Of a DNA stretch of 64,000 nt, positions 42,143 through 53,376 are shown in pieces (position 1 is the first letter of the stretch; every line of letters begins with the position of its first letter). The translations under genes and the position numbers were made by a program. The notes beneath the pieces were generated by a model. It did no database searches and was not told where the DNA came from. It saw only the letters and a program-made list of their open reading frames with translations. Origin of the DNA: Doryteuthis pealeii (Eukaryota > Mollusca > Cephalopoda > Myopsida > Loliginidae); NCBI GenBank assembly GCA_023376005.1, contig CM042179.1, positions 21,136,842 to 21,200,841 on the forward strand. The letters run 5' to 3'.

Positions 42143-42630
42143 GGTGAAAATCTGATCTCTCTGATGAGATAAAGCGTGAATTCTTCCAAACTGTAACCGT
42201 ATCAGTGCTACTGTATGGCTACACCACTTGAACTTTAAAGAAGATATTGGGAAGAAAGCTAAATGGGAATTACACAAGGATGCTACATGCTGTCCTGCAC
42301 AAATCTTGGAAGCAGCATTCCACAAAAATGCAGCTGTACGGCCACTTACCTCCCATCATACAAACTATTTAAGTAAGACGAACAAGACACACTGGATACT
42401 GCTGGAGAAGTAAGAACAAACTCCTAAATGACGTTCTCATGTGGACACCTACACATAGACACACTAAAATGGGCCAACTAGCAAATACTTACATTAGTCT
42501 GTACGGATACTGGATGTCGTGTGGAGGACTTGCCAAGAGTGATGACCGATATGGACAAGTAGCAAGAGAGGGAGTGTCATGGAAATCCGTGCTATCAGTG
42601 CGACTTGAGTATTATGATGATAATGTATTT
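42143..42630 (+). mobile_element. LINE-F C-terminal fragment, continuation
   Basis: Continues LINE-F after the Repeat-D insertion: tcttccaaactgtaacc..tgctactgtatggctac (VLLYGYTT block), aatcttggaagcagcattcc, the ATLDTAGE-like block and ISD.L block, ending near gacttgagtattatgatgat. Confidence 0.8.
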
Positions 42631-43057
42631 AGAAACAAGTTGCTTGTTTATAGTTTTCTCTTACTTTTGCAGTTAAGACTACTAAATTATATTTTCTTTT
42701 AATTTTTATACTTTTATTGTTGTTATTAAATGAATTATTAAAATCAGTATCTACATCTTTGCTCTTTTTATCACGATTCGGTTAGTACACTCTTTGGTCT
42801 TCACATCTGGTTAATATTCAAGGAACTTTGAAAGAAATTCTTCAATTTTTTCTTTAAAAACTCAGTCTTGTGAAACACATTTATTTGCAACCATAGAGTC
42901 TAAAAAGACATTTCTTTTTCTTTTCTTTTTCTAATTCATAATGAACTGTTGGAAACGTTAACTTCTATGCATAGACAATGTTATGATCTAACGTATCGAT
43001 TGAAGACTAGTATGGCAGTTGAATTACCAATTTTACGAGTAATGCCACACACGCACA
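42631..43057. other. AT-rich non-coding sequence
   Basis: Nothing recognised. Confidence 0.45.
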
Positions 43058-43061
43058 CGTG

Positions 43062-43136
<75 letters not shown>
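43058..43136. repeat. (AT)n microsatellite
   Basis: Nearly pure AT, about 78 bp. Confidence 0.95.
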
Positions 43137-43140
<4 letters not shown>

Positions 43141-43216
43141 CCATTCAAAGGAAAAACTTAACTTCGCTTATAATAAATTTATTCTAACCGGTTTCAAACT
43201 ACTGGAAGGTTCAAAA

Positions 43217-43217
<1 letters not shown>

Positions 43218-43277
<60 letters not shown>

Positions 43278-43278
43278 T
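43218..43278. repeat. (AT)n(GA)n microsatellite
   Basis: AT run then GA run directly before the mariner-like remnant. Confidence 0.95.
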
Positions 43279-43289
43279 CATCCCAAATG

Positions 43290-43770
43290 TAAGGTCTTCA
43301 AAGCACTGAAGACACAGGGAAACTGTTCGTGCGACTACTGACAACTCCGTTGTTTTTGTTTGTGCATGCGCCTGCCCCTGCGCATACCTTACTATCATGC
43401 TCAATCTGATGGAACTTCTGGTTGACGCTACCGCTAAATATTTACGCAATTAATCAGTTTTCCAACACAAAAGCCATTAAACTGTTTGAACTTCATCGCG
43501 AATTAACGGAAGTTAATGGCGAGTTATGCATGAATGTCAAAAACATTCGTAAGTGGTGTAGGGAGTTTGCAACGACGACGAGGTTCAACGCTTCCTCAAC
43601 TATACGGCGGCGAGCTGGTATGACATGTGGATAAAAAAAAAACTGCTTCAACGTCGATAAAAAGGCATTGACCAAAATAGCGATTATATAGAAAAATAGA
43701 TACGTTCAAATTTCAAAATGATGTGAACATTATTAACAATGAACAATAAACGTTTCTGTTATATCTAAAT
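43290..43770 (+). mobile_element. internally deleted mariner-type transposon (pseudogene)
   Basis: Frame 43422-43634 reads FELHRELTEVNGELCMNVKN then IRKWCREF, the helix-turn-helix DNA-binding region found at the N terminus of mariner/SETMAR-type transposases (..IH.QL...YG...MS...V..WC..F..G). About 100 bp later, in another frame (43616-43699), WYDMWIKK..LQRR*KGIDQN then DYIEK* matches the C-terminal end of the same proteins (..LP.RWQKCID.NGDY). The whole catalytic DDD/E domain is missing, and a stop and a frameshift are present. A polyadenylation-type aataaa follows at 43746. No TIRs could be fixed. Confidence 0.7.
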
Positions 43771-44041
43771 ATTTTGGTTTAGGGGGATTTAATATGGCAC
43801 TCTGGTCTGAAAGATGACAGGTCAATCTTCGAGATAATGTAGTGGTCGTGTGTCCATCATAGTTGTTTATAGTTGTTGTTTATAGTTGTTGTTTTTTTGT
43901 TTGTTTTTGTTTTGTTTTTTGTCTTTTGTCAATGACGCAATTCCCCACATGTCAAGTAAATTCATAGATAATGTAGATCTTATTAATTTTAATATCTTGT
44001 GACTAATGATGAAATTAGTAGGTTTTTTTTTTTTACATTTT
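43771..44041. other. non-coding sequence
   Basis: GTTTTT-rich stretch at 43865-43925. Nothing else recognised. Confidence 0.45.
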
Positions 44042-44299
44042 TCCGGGTTAGCTCAGTCGGTAGAGCGTTCGGCTAGAAATCTCAAGGTTCCTAGTTCGAT
44101 ACCGGTCCTCGCCAACTCAGCGTATGAGTAGCACAGGGATCTGTGCGGTAAAGTAAGGAGCTGATGGTAGGTGTAGCGCTCCACCTCAGATGCTAAAAAA
44201 AACAATCTCCTTGGTCTAGCGCTTTTGAAAAGGGGATAGACTCCCTCGCTGACTGACTGATACCGACTTTAGGCCGCCCCGACGACTTTACTTTACTTA
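44042..44299 (+). mobile_element. SINE-B, full length
   Basis: Head gggttagctcagtcggtaga (A box), B box ctagttcgataccgg, body, tail gactttactttacttat. A cloverleaf cannot be closed (the acceptor stem does not pair), so it is a SINE rather than a tRNA gene. Confidence 0.85.
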
Positions 44300-44474
44300 T
44301 TAGTTTAGTATTCTTTGTTGATTCATTCAGAAAGATACAATGTTAAATTTATGTTGCTATAATTTTGTAATACTCACAAATCATAAATATCTAGTATTGG
44401 TCTTTTTTTAATTTCATTTTTCTATTTACAAATAATTCTAAAAATACTATATCCTGTTGTTGTAAGTAAATTAG

Positions 44475-44700
44475 ACGGAGTGACCTATTGCCAGTATCAG
44501 TCGGACAGCGTAGGAGTCTATCCCCTTTTCACTAGCGCTAGTCCAAGGAGATTTTTTGTGTTTGAGGTGGAGTGCCACGCCTACCATAAGCCCCCCCCCC
44601 ACATACACACACACACTTTATCACCTAGATCCAATCTGTGCTCCCTAAGCACTGATTTGGCGAGCATCAGTATCTAAATAGGAGCCTTGTGTTTCCTAGG
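44475..44700 (-). mobile_element. SINE-B, diverged
   Basis: Body blocks gccagtatcagtcggacagc and cactagcgctagtccaagg. The head is degraded and a C run/CA run interrupts near 44590-44618. Confidence 0.7.
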
Positions 44701-44867
44701 TGGATACTGGACTAACCTATATTCTTAATCGTTTACATCTCCTAAATAATGTTTTCCCTGAGTATTATGTATATCTTTTATAATATAGTAATATATCAAA
44801 GTATATATTATAGATTGTTTAAAACCGGAAAAAAATAAATAAAAGGATGATTTAGTAATGATAAAGT

Positions 44868-44948
44868 TTCAACTCTGAAAGGGTATCGAACTCAGAACCT
44901 TGTAGTTCCGAGGCGGATGCTCTACCGGCTGAACTATTCCAATTCGCG
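44868..44948 (-). mobile_element. SINE-B head-only fragment
   Basis: The minus strand has ttcagccggtagagcatcc (A box) and gagttcgataccc (B box). No body follows. It resembles a tRNA, but the acceptor stem does not pair. Confidence 0.55.
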
Positions 44949-45570
44949 TGAATTTAAGTGAAAAATCAAATATTTCAAGTATTCATATGATAACGAATTG
45001 ATTTTATTTTTAGATTCCTTTTTTTTAATGCATTTTACTTCCTGAAAAACGTGCCATATTTGCCGACGTATGAGACAAATATTATTTGAGTTTAATTTTT
45101 TAAGGGAAAATTGAAATATCTTTTTATAAACACAATCACATATTTATTATTATTTTAACATATTTATTGTTTCATTAACGGTAACATTAAATAAAGTTAG
45201 AAATGCCTTGAGTCGGTTTTGTTGTGTGAACAATGTGGTGGAATCCATATAGATATATGTGATGCTGTATTTCGTGGGTAAATATGGAGAAATATTATCA
45301 CTGAAAAGTTTTGATTGTTGATGACTGAAAGTGGGAATCTGAGAAAAATTGTTCTTAGTATACATAGATATTCTATAATATAATTCTCAGATAAGATTGA
45401 TTTTTCTCGATTTGTTTAGCCTCACATTTAAATAGGTATGCCCGCCTAATTAATTAATTATTAATTAATTAACTTTCAAAATTAGGTACGACTTCAATTA
45501 AGCACATATTCTCCCAAAATTGTCGGCTAAAAAAAAGCCGTATCATAAACACATCGCTTGTGTATTTACT

Positions 45571-45575
<5 letters not shown>
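44949..45575. other. AT-rich non-coding sequence
   Basis: Contains a taattaatta palindromic patch near 45447-45470. Nothing else. Confidence 0.45.

Positions 45576-45619
<44 letters not shown>
45576..45619. repeat. (AT)n microsatellite
   Basis: AT run. Confidence 0.95.
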
Positions 45620-45622
<3 letters not shown>

Positions 45623-45711
45623 TTAAGTGTTCATATGCAGAGCAGTATAAATTTAAAAGAATTATTAACTTTCTGATGTATGTAACTTAAAACTTTAGCA
45701 CAAATTCCCAT

Positions 45712-45716
<5 letters not shown>

Positions 45717-45806
<90 letters not shown>

Positions 45807-45815
45807 CGTGTGTGT
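45717..45815. repeat. (CT)n(AT)n(TG)n compound microsatellite
   Basis: CT then AT then a short TG run. Confidence 0.95.
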
Positions 45816-45825
45816 GTTATCAGGT

Positions 45826-45930
45826 CGTGTTGGTAGCATAGATATCCATGATTCTTTTTTACCGTTCCTATCGGTCATCGCCTCTGGGGTGTCTTACCAC
45901 AGCATCCAGAATCCGCTCAATGCTAATTAG
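45826..45930 (-). mobile_element. LINE-F 3'-end fragment
   Basis: The minus strand reads ADSGC then further on an SWIS.LP-like ending, the last block of LINE-F. It abuts the internal LINE-F fragment at 45955, so the middle of the element has been deleted. Confidence 0.65.
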
Positions 45931-45954
45931 TGTAGTTTTTTTTTAACTCTTCGG

Positions 45955-46475
45955 CATATTATGTGCATGTGTTGCCTTCAGATTTTTGCTTCTACAATTC
46001 AACGAATAAGTTCAAAGTTATTGATCAATATGTACGAAACCCATTTTGGTATTTCTTTGGGATATTTTCTAAGTTTCAGGTCTGATGCTGTTAAGAAGAA
46101 TATTATAAACCTTAGTAAGAGTTATCCCTCTGTAGTTCTTTGTGATAGCAAGGTCACCTTTTTTGGAGAATGGAAAGATGTCGCCTTTAGTCCATTTCTT
46201 TATTGTATTTTGTTCATACACTGCATTGCATAATCGAAGAAGTACGACGTCGAATTTCTTTGTTACATCGCAGGCGGGGGGGGGGTATTTTGTCGATACC
46301 TGTGGGTTTTTTACTTTTTTGTTTCAGGACTTCATTGATTTCATCCATCGTAAAATCTTCTAGTATATTGTTTAGTTGGCTATCAACGATTTTTTTGGTA
46401 TTATTTTTTTGTGATTCTAGGTGGGTTTCCCTGCAGTTTCATGAAGTACTCTTACCACTTCAGACGTCTATTTTC
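45955..46475 (-). mobile_element. LINE-F RT domain, N-terminal part
   Basis: Minus-strand reading includes KKPTGIDKIPP, then DVTKKFDVVLLRLCNAVYEQ, TIKKWTKGDIFPFSKKGDLA and ITKNYRGITLT. These are the classical non-LTR RT blocks that precede the catalytic core (KAPG.D.IP, W..G.I.PI.KKGD, NYRGITL). Frames are shifted near the poly-G at 46276-46285. On this strand it lies 5' of the 3'-end piece at 45826, in the expected order. Confidence 0.8.
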
Positions 46476-46534
46476 TTGGCTGGCAACTTTTAGCTTTGAT
46501 CTTGAGGCGCATTTCCTACCACTAACTTCATTTT

Positions 46535-46537
<3 letters not shown>

Positions 46538-46593
<56 letters not shown>
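46538..46593. repeat. (AT)n microsatellite
   Basis: Pure AT. Confidence 0.95.
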
Positions 46594-46595
<2 letters not shown>

Positions 46596-46631
46596 TTAAA
46601 AGACCGTCACCATAGTGACAGTCTTTTAATG
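46594..46631. repeat. 16-bp inverted repeat, 6-bp loop
   Basis: Arms cattaaaagaccgtca and tgacagtcttttaatg pair with one mismatch. It sits directly after the AT run. Confidence 0.9.
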
Positions 46632-46782
46632 TATACATTTTGTAAAAAATCTTTTGAGGAGGAAGAAGATTCTACATTGAGAAAATCTTTGTCATGCAAT
46701 TCAAATTATTGATGATTATCCATCGGATGAGACTTGATTTGGGGAGCTTTGTTAAATCAACTTAGATTTATAAAGGCCCCAA

Positions 46783-47010
46783 TTTTGGTCGAAATAAATT
46801 TATTATGGAATAACGGTCTTGATTTTTTCCTTCCTTTCAAAGATAAATATTACTCTGTATATAATCTAAAAATATTATTATACATTGAGCTCTCTGTAGT
46901 GATTTAAAGATTCACTGTATTTGTACATACTGGATCATACAATAATAATACAGTGTGTCTTAGAAATCACATATAGAATCATCCCTTACTATCAAGTTTT
47001 GGATACCTCT
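46783..47010. mobile_element. two-module repeat, order A-B
   Basis: Counterpart of 8282-8515: module A 46783-46846, module B 46850-47005. Followed by CA and AT microsatellites. Confidence 0.6.
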
Positions 47011-47011
47011 C

Positions 47012-47112
47012 ACACACACAAACACACACACACACACACTTATATATATATATATATATAAGAGAGAGAGAGAGAGAAAGAGAGAGACCCTTAATTTTAC
47101 CTCTACTACTAT

Positions 47113-47195
<83 letters not shown>
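47012..47195. repeat. cluster of (CA)n, (AT)n, (GA)n microsatellites
   Basis: CA 47012-47039, AT 47040-47060, GA 47061-47087, AC 47115-47150, AT 47150-47195, with short unique spacers. Confidence 0.95.
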
Positions 47196-47197
<2 letters not shown>

Positions 47198-47730
47198 AAA
47201 ACTTCTTTATGTCACACCTAAACATTCAGGCCTCATGAGAAAGATGTACAAACATTGGGATATTGGGAAGATCATAAAATTTTTAATACTGTTTACCATG
47301 AAGGAGGAACCTAAAAAAAACATTGCTTTCTTAGTTTCGCTGGTATACCGAAAACCAAAATATATTGTTTCAATTTTGATTTCCATCACCAACACAGTGC
47401 GCAATACTGTGATAAGCAAGATACATAGTACATTATATAAATCAATCTGCATTTAGAATCTGCTTCTACATGCACCGACACAGGGGATATCAGCCAGAAA
47501 GATATGAAAACATGAATTTGAGATTATTCAGATAATACATGGTCAGTACATCATTAAGATAGTTTCTACTTTGACAACAGAAGAGAAAAATATGAATATA
47601 TCCCATGAGGTTATATAATGGAATATAAGGAAAAACCAGTGACACTTTAAAGATATGATTTAAAGAATATTGAAAAATTATCTATTCAATGTGCTACTAT
47701 GAAATCAAGTATAACAGTTATGATTTGGAG

Positions 47731-47733
<3 letters not shown>
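47196..47733. other. AT-rich non-coding sequence
   Basis: Nothing recognised. Confidence 0.45.

Positions 47734-47779
<46 letters not shown>
47734..47779. repeat. (AT)n microsatellite
   Basis: Pure AT. Confidence 0.95.
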
Positions 47780-47783
<4 letters not shown>

Positions 47784-48195
47784 CACACGCCTGATAAAAA
47801 CAGCGGTGGGTAGCGGAGTCAGTTATGTTATTAACTGGTTTCATTGGCGGGGGGGGGGGTCTTCCAACATAATACACCCTCGCCAGTTGGACCCCTTTAG
47901 AGGTGACCAGCCGCTAAAACGCTACCCGTATGTCCGTCAACTTTAACAGAAAGGAACTGGATTTAAATTAAGTTTTTGCCAACGATTACCTCGGCTTCTG
48001 ACCATATGATTGGTTAATGCTAAAGCCAATCAGCGTTCATAGTAGATGTTAAAATTAAGTTAATGTAATAGGTAAAAATTATGAACAAGTTGGATATATG
48101 ATCCTAACGAATAATATTAGTATCAAATTCAGTTTAATATTACAAAAGAGAATAAAATATAGACCATAAAAAATGAAGTGTTCCAAAATTCTACG
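47780..48195. other. non-coding sequence
   Basis: GC-richer at 47790-47940 with a G run. No element assigned. Confidence 0.45.
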
Positions 48196-48240
<45 letters not shown>

Positions 48241-48241
48241 C

Positions 48242-48278
<37 letters not shown>

Positions 48279-48316
48279 CATAACCAGTTTAAAATCATAT
48301 ATATATATATATATAT
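48196..48316. repeat. (AT)n(TG)n(AT)n microsatellite cluster
   Basis: AT, TG and AT runs separated by about 20 bp of unique sequence. Confidence 0.95.
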
Positions 48317-48439
48317 AGTCAAAATCGAGGCCAGAGAGAGAAATCTAGGCAACCCCCGAATTAAGAAGTTATTACTAATAGCTAAATTGCGCACAGGGAT
48401 CAATAGCAGAACTGAACTTAGCGCAGAGTTCATAATACA

Positions 48440-49719
48440 ATAAACCTACAACCAACGCACACACGTACACGTATACACACACACGCATGCAACATACACC
48501 CACATACACAATGGAGAATTCATAATGCAACAAACCTACAAAGAGAAGACAAATGCAAAACATACACCCACATCCACAGACCAACACACACACACACACA
48601 TACACACAAGCCAATGTACACTAGTTGTTAATAAATATGATTTACTCTGGATATTGATGAATATGACTAAATAACTGACCATACATTGAAGAATATGAAT
48701 TTCCCTTGCTGATTTCTTAATGGTTTATTCATGTGACCAGGCTGTGGATAAAACATATATGTAAAATATATGTAAGATATATGTAAAAAATAAATAAAGT
48801 AAAACAAAATCTAACAGAATCTATAATTACATTTTTTGATAAAAATCATTTTCATTCTAAGCTTCTAAATCCAACACACACATACACACATATAAATGTA
48901 TATGAACAAGGCACACACACAAACAAAACACACACCCAACAAACACACATACAAATAACACACACACACACGCACACGGTGTTGGGACCTAAGAACATAC
49001 ACGCACATACACACACAAAGGCAAAACCCACACAGAAGAGGTGATTTTGATAGGCATGAAAATTACACATACACACCCATAAATAAACAAGCAGACCACC
49101 AATAACAAAACAAAAGTGGGTAGGCTAAATCTGGAATGATAATCAAATCAGATGGTCCTGTTAATAAACAAAAAAAGGTTATGCTTAGAGAGTGAACCAG
49201 ACCTGGAATGATAATCAGACACTGTTGAACAGGCACACACACACATAAGCATACACACACACACACATTCACACACAAATACATACACATACATAACCCC
49301 CCTACACACACATACATACACACACACACGCAAAGAGTTTGGAAGACATGAGGCAAAACCAAATGGACAGCCATTAGCAACAACTTCAGTTTCAGAGATC
49401 TTCTGTAGATGAGATTTTTATCTCGAAATATTAAGAATTATTTTTTAAATTACAGGTTAACAAACAATACCATAGTTACCTTATTTTTCTTTACACTTGC
49501 ATTGTGATAGTCTTCAAAACCAACCACCAAACCAATATAAACAAAATGCTTCAAGCAAATTAAACAAAGGTTTGCAAAAATGTGAATGAATTAAAAAAAA
49601 CATATCTACCTTTACCTTACAGACCAAGTTGACAACAACTATAATTGTAATTTTGGATAAAAATTAGTTTCATTCTAACATTTATTTTTCAATCCAACAC
49701 ACACACACACAGACACACA

Positions 49720-49761
<42 letters not shown>

Positions 49762-49858
49762 CTTATGGTCATGGTACACACATAAATAAAACTAACACAT
49801 AACCACAAACACGCATACACATAGCGAACAAGTAAAGACAATATAAATGTATATATAT

Positions 49859-49902
<44 letters not shown>

Positions 49903-49971
49903 GTGCACAATACATTTAAAAGAAAGGGAGAAGAAGAAAAAAAAACATCAGCTGTATCTGAAGAAACCACA

Positions 49972-50003
<32 letters not shown>

Positions 50004-50460
50004 TTTAACAGGTGAAAGTAATAAAATTGAAAAAAGGAAGTGAAAGAGAAAAGGAGTAAAAAAAAAAGAAGAATCAGATGTGTCTAGATAATACACATAC
50101 ATACAAATAAACAAACAAACTACCGCTTGATAATTAAGCAAAAAAGGGTAGGCCAAACCTGGAATGAAAATTCGACATTGTTGGACAGACACGCATACAT
50201 AAACACACATGAACACAGATATACACACACTCACACACGCAAAAAATTTGGAAGACATAAGACACAGCATTAAATGGACAATACCTAGCAGCGCCTTCCA
50301 GAGCTTCAGAAATCTTCTGAGGAGGAGATCTTTTTCTCGAAATATTAAGAATGAACCAAAGGTTAACAAATAAAATCATAGTTACCTTATTTTTCTTTAC
50401 ACTCGCATTGTGATAACCTTCAAAACCAACAACCAAACCAATGCTTCAAGCAACTTATAA
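48440..50460. repeat. CA-rich region with tandemly duplicated 0.8-0.9-kb blocks
   Basis: Many imperfect CA tracts interleaved with recurring unique phrases. 'gataaaaat..tttcattctaa' occurs at 48838 and 49657. 'acctggaatgataat' types occur at 49130, 49203 and 50157. 'ggaagacat' occurs at 49338 and 50251. 'tctcgaaatattaagaat' occurs at 49420 and 50335. 'cattgtgata..cttcaaaacc' occurs at 49500 and 50405. The long minus-strand frames here (226 codons and shorter) are Val/Cys repeats from TG tracts, not genes. Confidence 0.75.
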
Positions 50461-50465
50461 AACAC

Positions 50466-50469
<4 letters not shown>

Positions 50470-50508
<39 letters not shown>
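50470..50508. repeat. (AT)n microsatellite
   Basis: Pure AT. Confidence 0.95.
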
Positions 50509-50509
<1 letters not shown>

Positions 50510-50689
50510 GCTTCCCACTCCCAAGATTGAGCACTGGGGGGGGGGCATTAATTAAAATTTCACCGTTTGGCATTAGCCGTTACTCGCCTGTCCGCTGTTT
50601 ACAGATTTGAGTTTTCTGGTGATTGTAAAAACATACTCCCGTAAAAAGTATGTATCAATTAATTGTTCACCCCCCAGACGGACAGCCGC

Positions 50690-50815
50690 TGTTAGTCACA
50701 AGGGTAAGGAACTTGGCAGACGAAAATTCTGTCGGGTTTCGATCCCGACTAGAGGTAGCTGTTAAAAGTCGAGCCACACTGATGAGAAGTAAACTTCGAA
50801 ACACGTGTGTGGATG
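50690..50815 (+). ncRNA. tRNA-like segment plus hammerhead-ribozyme-like core
   Basis: 50779-50785 is CTGATGA. 50786-50790 GAAGT pairs with 50793-50797 ACTTC as stem II. 50798-50801 is GAAA, followed by CACGTG (50802-50807). Flanking ccaca (50774-50778) and tgtgg (50808-50812) pair as stem I. This is the hammerhead layout with the very short palindromic stem III known from Penelope-like elements. The base at the cleavage position appears to be G instead of A/C/U, so self-cleavage is not expected. Upstream, gtcgggtttcgatcccgac (50732-50750) forms a T-arm with a TTCGA loop, i.e. a tRNA B-box. Confidence 0.55.

Positions 50816-50817
<2 letters not shown>

Positions 50818-50884
<67 letters not shown>
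50818..50884. repeat. (AT)n microsatellite with GA end
   Basis: About 58 bp AT immediately 3' of the hammerhead-like motif. Confidence 0.95.
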
Positions 50885-52039
50885 TTTTGGTATGTACGTG
50901 CCGACGTATAACTCCAAAACGGGAGGTCGCTCAGATTTAAAATCTTGCATACACATTGATATCGTTCTAACTAAAAAACACTCCAAATTTGGTTATTGAT
51001 TTTTACTGATTAAAGGATATAATTAATTATTCAAACAAAAATCAAACGATTTTTCGAAAGCTATAGCATAGCTGCTGCTGTTTGGTGTGTCAGCTACCTG
51101 AAGAAAGAAGAAAGAAAGAATATCAGCTTCCAGTCATTGAATTTATGACTAAATTCTAACGTAAAATAAAATTCATTTTTTTGTCCAAATCTTTAAAATA
51201 TTTATTTTATAATCTTTCTAAATATTTAATTTGTATTCATTGAATTATTTTTTACAGCGTGTTAAAATATTTTGCTTTGGAGAGCCGATTATAGGAAGTA
51301 AAATCATACTTCGTATGTTTTTGAGACTAACTTTTTAAGTAAAATCAAATCTTTGTTCATATTCTTAAATTGTACAATGTACACTCACTTAAATTCAAAA
51401 CTTACATTTTTTTTTAAATAATATTTTAAATGTCAATAAAAATCAGTCACCAGTATAGGGTTGTATAAATGTAAATAAAAAACGATAAAACGAGTTGTTT
51501 TGTAATTAATACTAATGGTTTTAAAAAAGTCTTAATAGTTTAGAGAACTAAAGAAAAGGTTTTAAAACGATATGTTTTTAAAATACTATCTTGAGTTTAA
51601 GCAAAAATAAATATTGCAATACGAAGAATTTAATTTTTCGATTCTCAGCTTCTTTTTATCGTTAAGAACTGGATTTGAATTGTCATGTACAAAAGATTCA
51701 AAGAAATAAATTACAATGTATTTCTAACTCATCAAGCAATTAAAAACCGAATTTAAAATTGTCGCCAAATACTATTATTATTTTCAAACTGGAGTTTCAG
51801 TGAAACTTTTCGTAGAAAAGTTATATTTACAATAATTACAATAACAATATATTATATTACAATAATTACAATAACAATATATTATATTTACAATAATCTT
51901 CAAAATTTTTGGACCATTCAAAAGAAGAAACATAAAAAACAACCTGATGATTTTTTTTAAAACTCAGCTTACGGAAATAATGAAAATTATGAACGAAAAC
52001 AATGTTTACATTTTCGTACCGTTAAATCAACTGAAATTT
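50885..52039. other. AT-rich non-coding sequence
   Basis: Contains a short direct duplication (caataattacaataacaata, 51831-51890). No gene seen. Confidence 0.45.
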
Positions 52040-52210
52040 AAAGATCAAAGGCCGAACTTGTACAACGGTCGGAAAATTAAAACGAAAAATTTTTTGGTGG
52101 TCCCCAATGAAATTTTAATTACAGTCTATGAATTAAGTTTTTGCGAATTGGGTTACGGTTGGGTTAACTTTCCGTTTTAATTTTCCGAAAGTTGTGCAAG
52201 TTCAGCCAAA
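52040..52210. repeat. inverted repeat, arms about 40 bp
   Basis: ggccgaacttgtacaac..cggaaaattaaaacg (52050-52086) is mirrored by cgttttaattttccg..gttgtgcaagttcagcc (52172-52206). The 77-codon frame at 51947-52180 simply crosses it. Confidence 0.75.
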
Positions 52211-52480
52211 TGAAAATATGCCTGAAATAGTTTTTTTTTTTTTTCATAAAATACGTTAGGGGAAATATTTTTTACGAGGTCTCTCCCACCCGCTTATTTT
52301 ATGAAATCTGAAAAAAATATAAACTGATAAAAAACGATTTTTTATTTTTTTTATTTTTTTTTTTCATTAAAGATAATAGTCTGAATAATTATATCAAAAG
52401 ATTTTTTGAAGTTTCTATACGGGATTTTTTTTATTATAAAAAACCGTATTCCGAATTCTACCTAAAAAATGTTAATATCA
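52211..52480. other. AT-rich non-coding sequence
   Basis: T-rich. Nothing recognised. Confidence 0.45.
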
Positions 52481-53135
52481 CTAGCAAATATATGCACCCT
52501 CCGGGTACAAGTATTTAAGTTTTAATGTAATAAAATATTGTATTAAATTAGAAAGACTAATGAAACTAAATAAGAATACAGATAAAAAGATTTGAAACAG
52601 AGGGAGTATAATAAAAGATTTGAAACAGAGGGAGTATAATAAAAAATGGAACAACTGAAACTTACTCTTCCATTACTCTCGTCTTTCATTGTTATTTTTT
52701 CTAATTTAAGCATTTAGTTAAAAGAGGAAGTAAAGAATAAAATGACAGTTATTTTTTCTTGTTAATGGATTTCATTTAAGATTCATTGAAGAGATTTTTG
52801 TTTATATTCATTAAAATAAAACCAAACAGTTAGAAATCAATAATACTAAGCACATATTTATTAAAATCACATTTTTAAAATCAATATGCAAATTAGCCTT
52901 CCCATTCACACTGTAAACCGCTATTTTGTTCTATATATAAATATAATTGCATGTTGTCAGTATGTAGACATAGTTAACAGTATTAATAATATAAGACAAT
53001 TTTATTAATAATTGAGGTTTAGATAAAAATAAAATCATGGAGAATGTGATGTCAATAACTAAGAGAATTGTGACTTGAGTAGGAATATAGTTTCGGTTAC
53101 AGACAGAAAAACACACAATCTCCATTATAATAAGA
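52481..53135 (-). mobile_element. Helitron-N1 copy 3
   Basis: Minus-strand 3' end at 52481 with the gcaccctccgggt hairpin and CTAG before T. The 5' end TCTTATTATAATGG is at 53135. The host base before TC is T rather than A. A 28-bp internal duplication (gagggagtataataaaa, twice) lies near 52600-52645. Confidence 0.8.
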
Positions 53136-53334
53136 AGATGACATAAAATTATTTCAAAACACTAAAAAATTCAGGATTACATTAAAAAAAATATTTTCAA
53201 TGTTTAAAAAAAATCCCTAAAATAAACACTGTAATACATAAACTTTCAGTGATTTTTTTTTAATTTTATTTTTAAGAACCCCCTGGTGTTCCTAAAAATC
53301 TTTTCGTCTGGTCATGGACCGGGTAATTTTGCTA

Positions 53335-53335
<1 letters not shown>
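53136..53335 (+). mobile_element. possible second Helitron 3' end
   Basis: A small ggtc-atg-gacc hairpin (53310-53320) is followed 11 nt later by CTAG and T (53332-53336). No 5' end was paired with it. Weak. Confidence 0.3.

Positions 53336-53372
<37 letters not shown>
53336..53372. repeat. (AT)n microsatellite
   Basis: Pure AT. Confidence 0.95.

Positions 53373-53376
<4 letters not shown>

Noticed and set aside
42155..42175. Hammerhead-like ctgatgag
   Set aside because: It is the LINE-F SD.IKR coding region. There is no stem II/GAAA arrangement.
44042..44115. Functional tRNA gene
   Set aside because: A and B boxes are good, but the acceptor stem does not pair and the sequence continues into the SINE-B body seen in several other copies.
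49689..50369. 226-codon open frame on the minus strand
   Set aside because: Mostly Val-Cys repeats from TG tracts with decayed unique spacers. No protein family, and the region is a duplicated CA-rich repeat.
48440..50460. CRISPR-like direct repeats
   Set aside because: Repeats are CA microsatellites and segmental duplications without uniform spacers. The sequence is clearly eukaryotic.
51947..52180. 77-codon open frame
   Set aside because: It runs through an AT-rich inverted repeat and shows no protein features.
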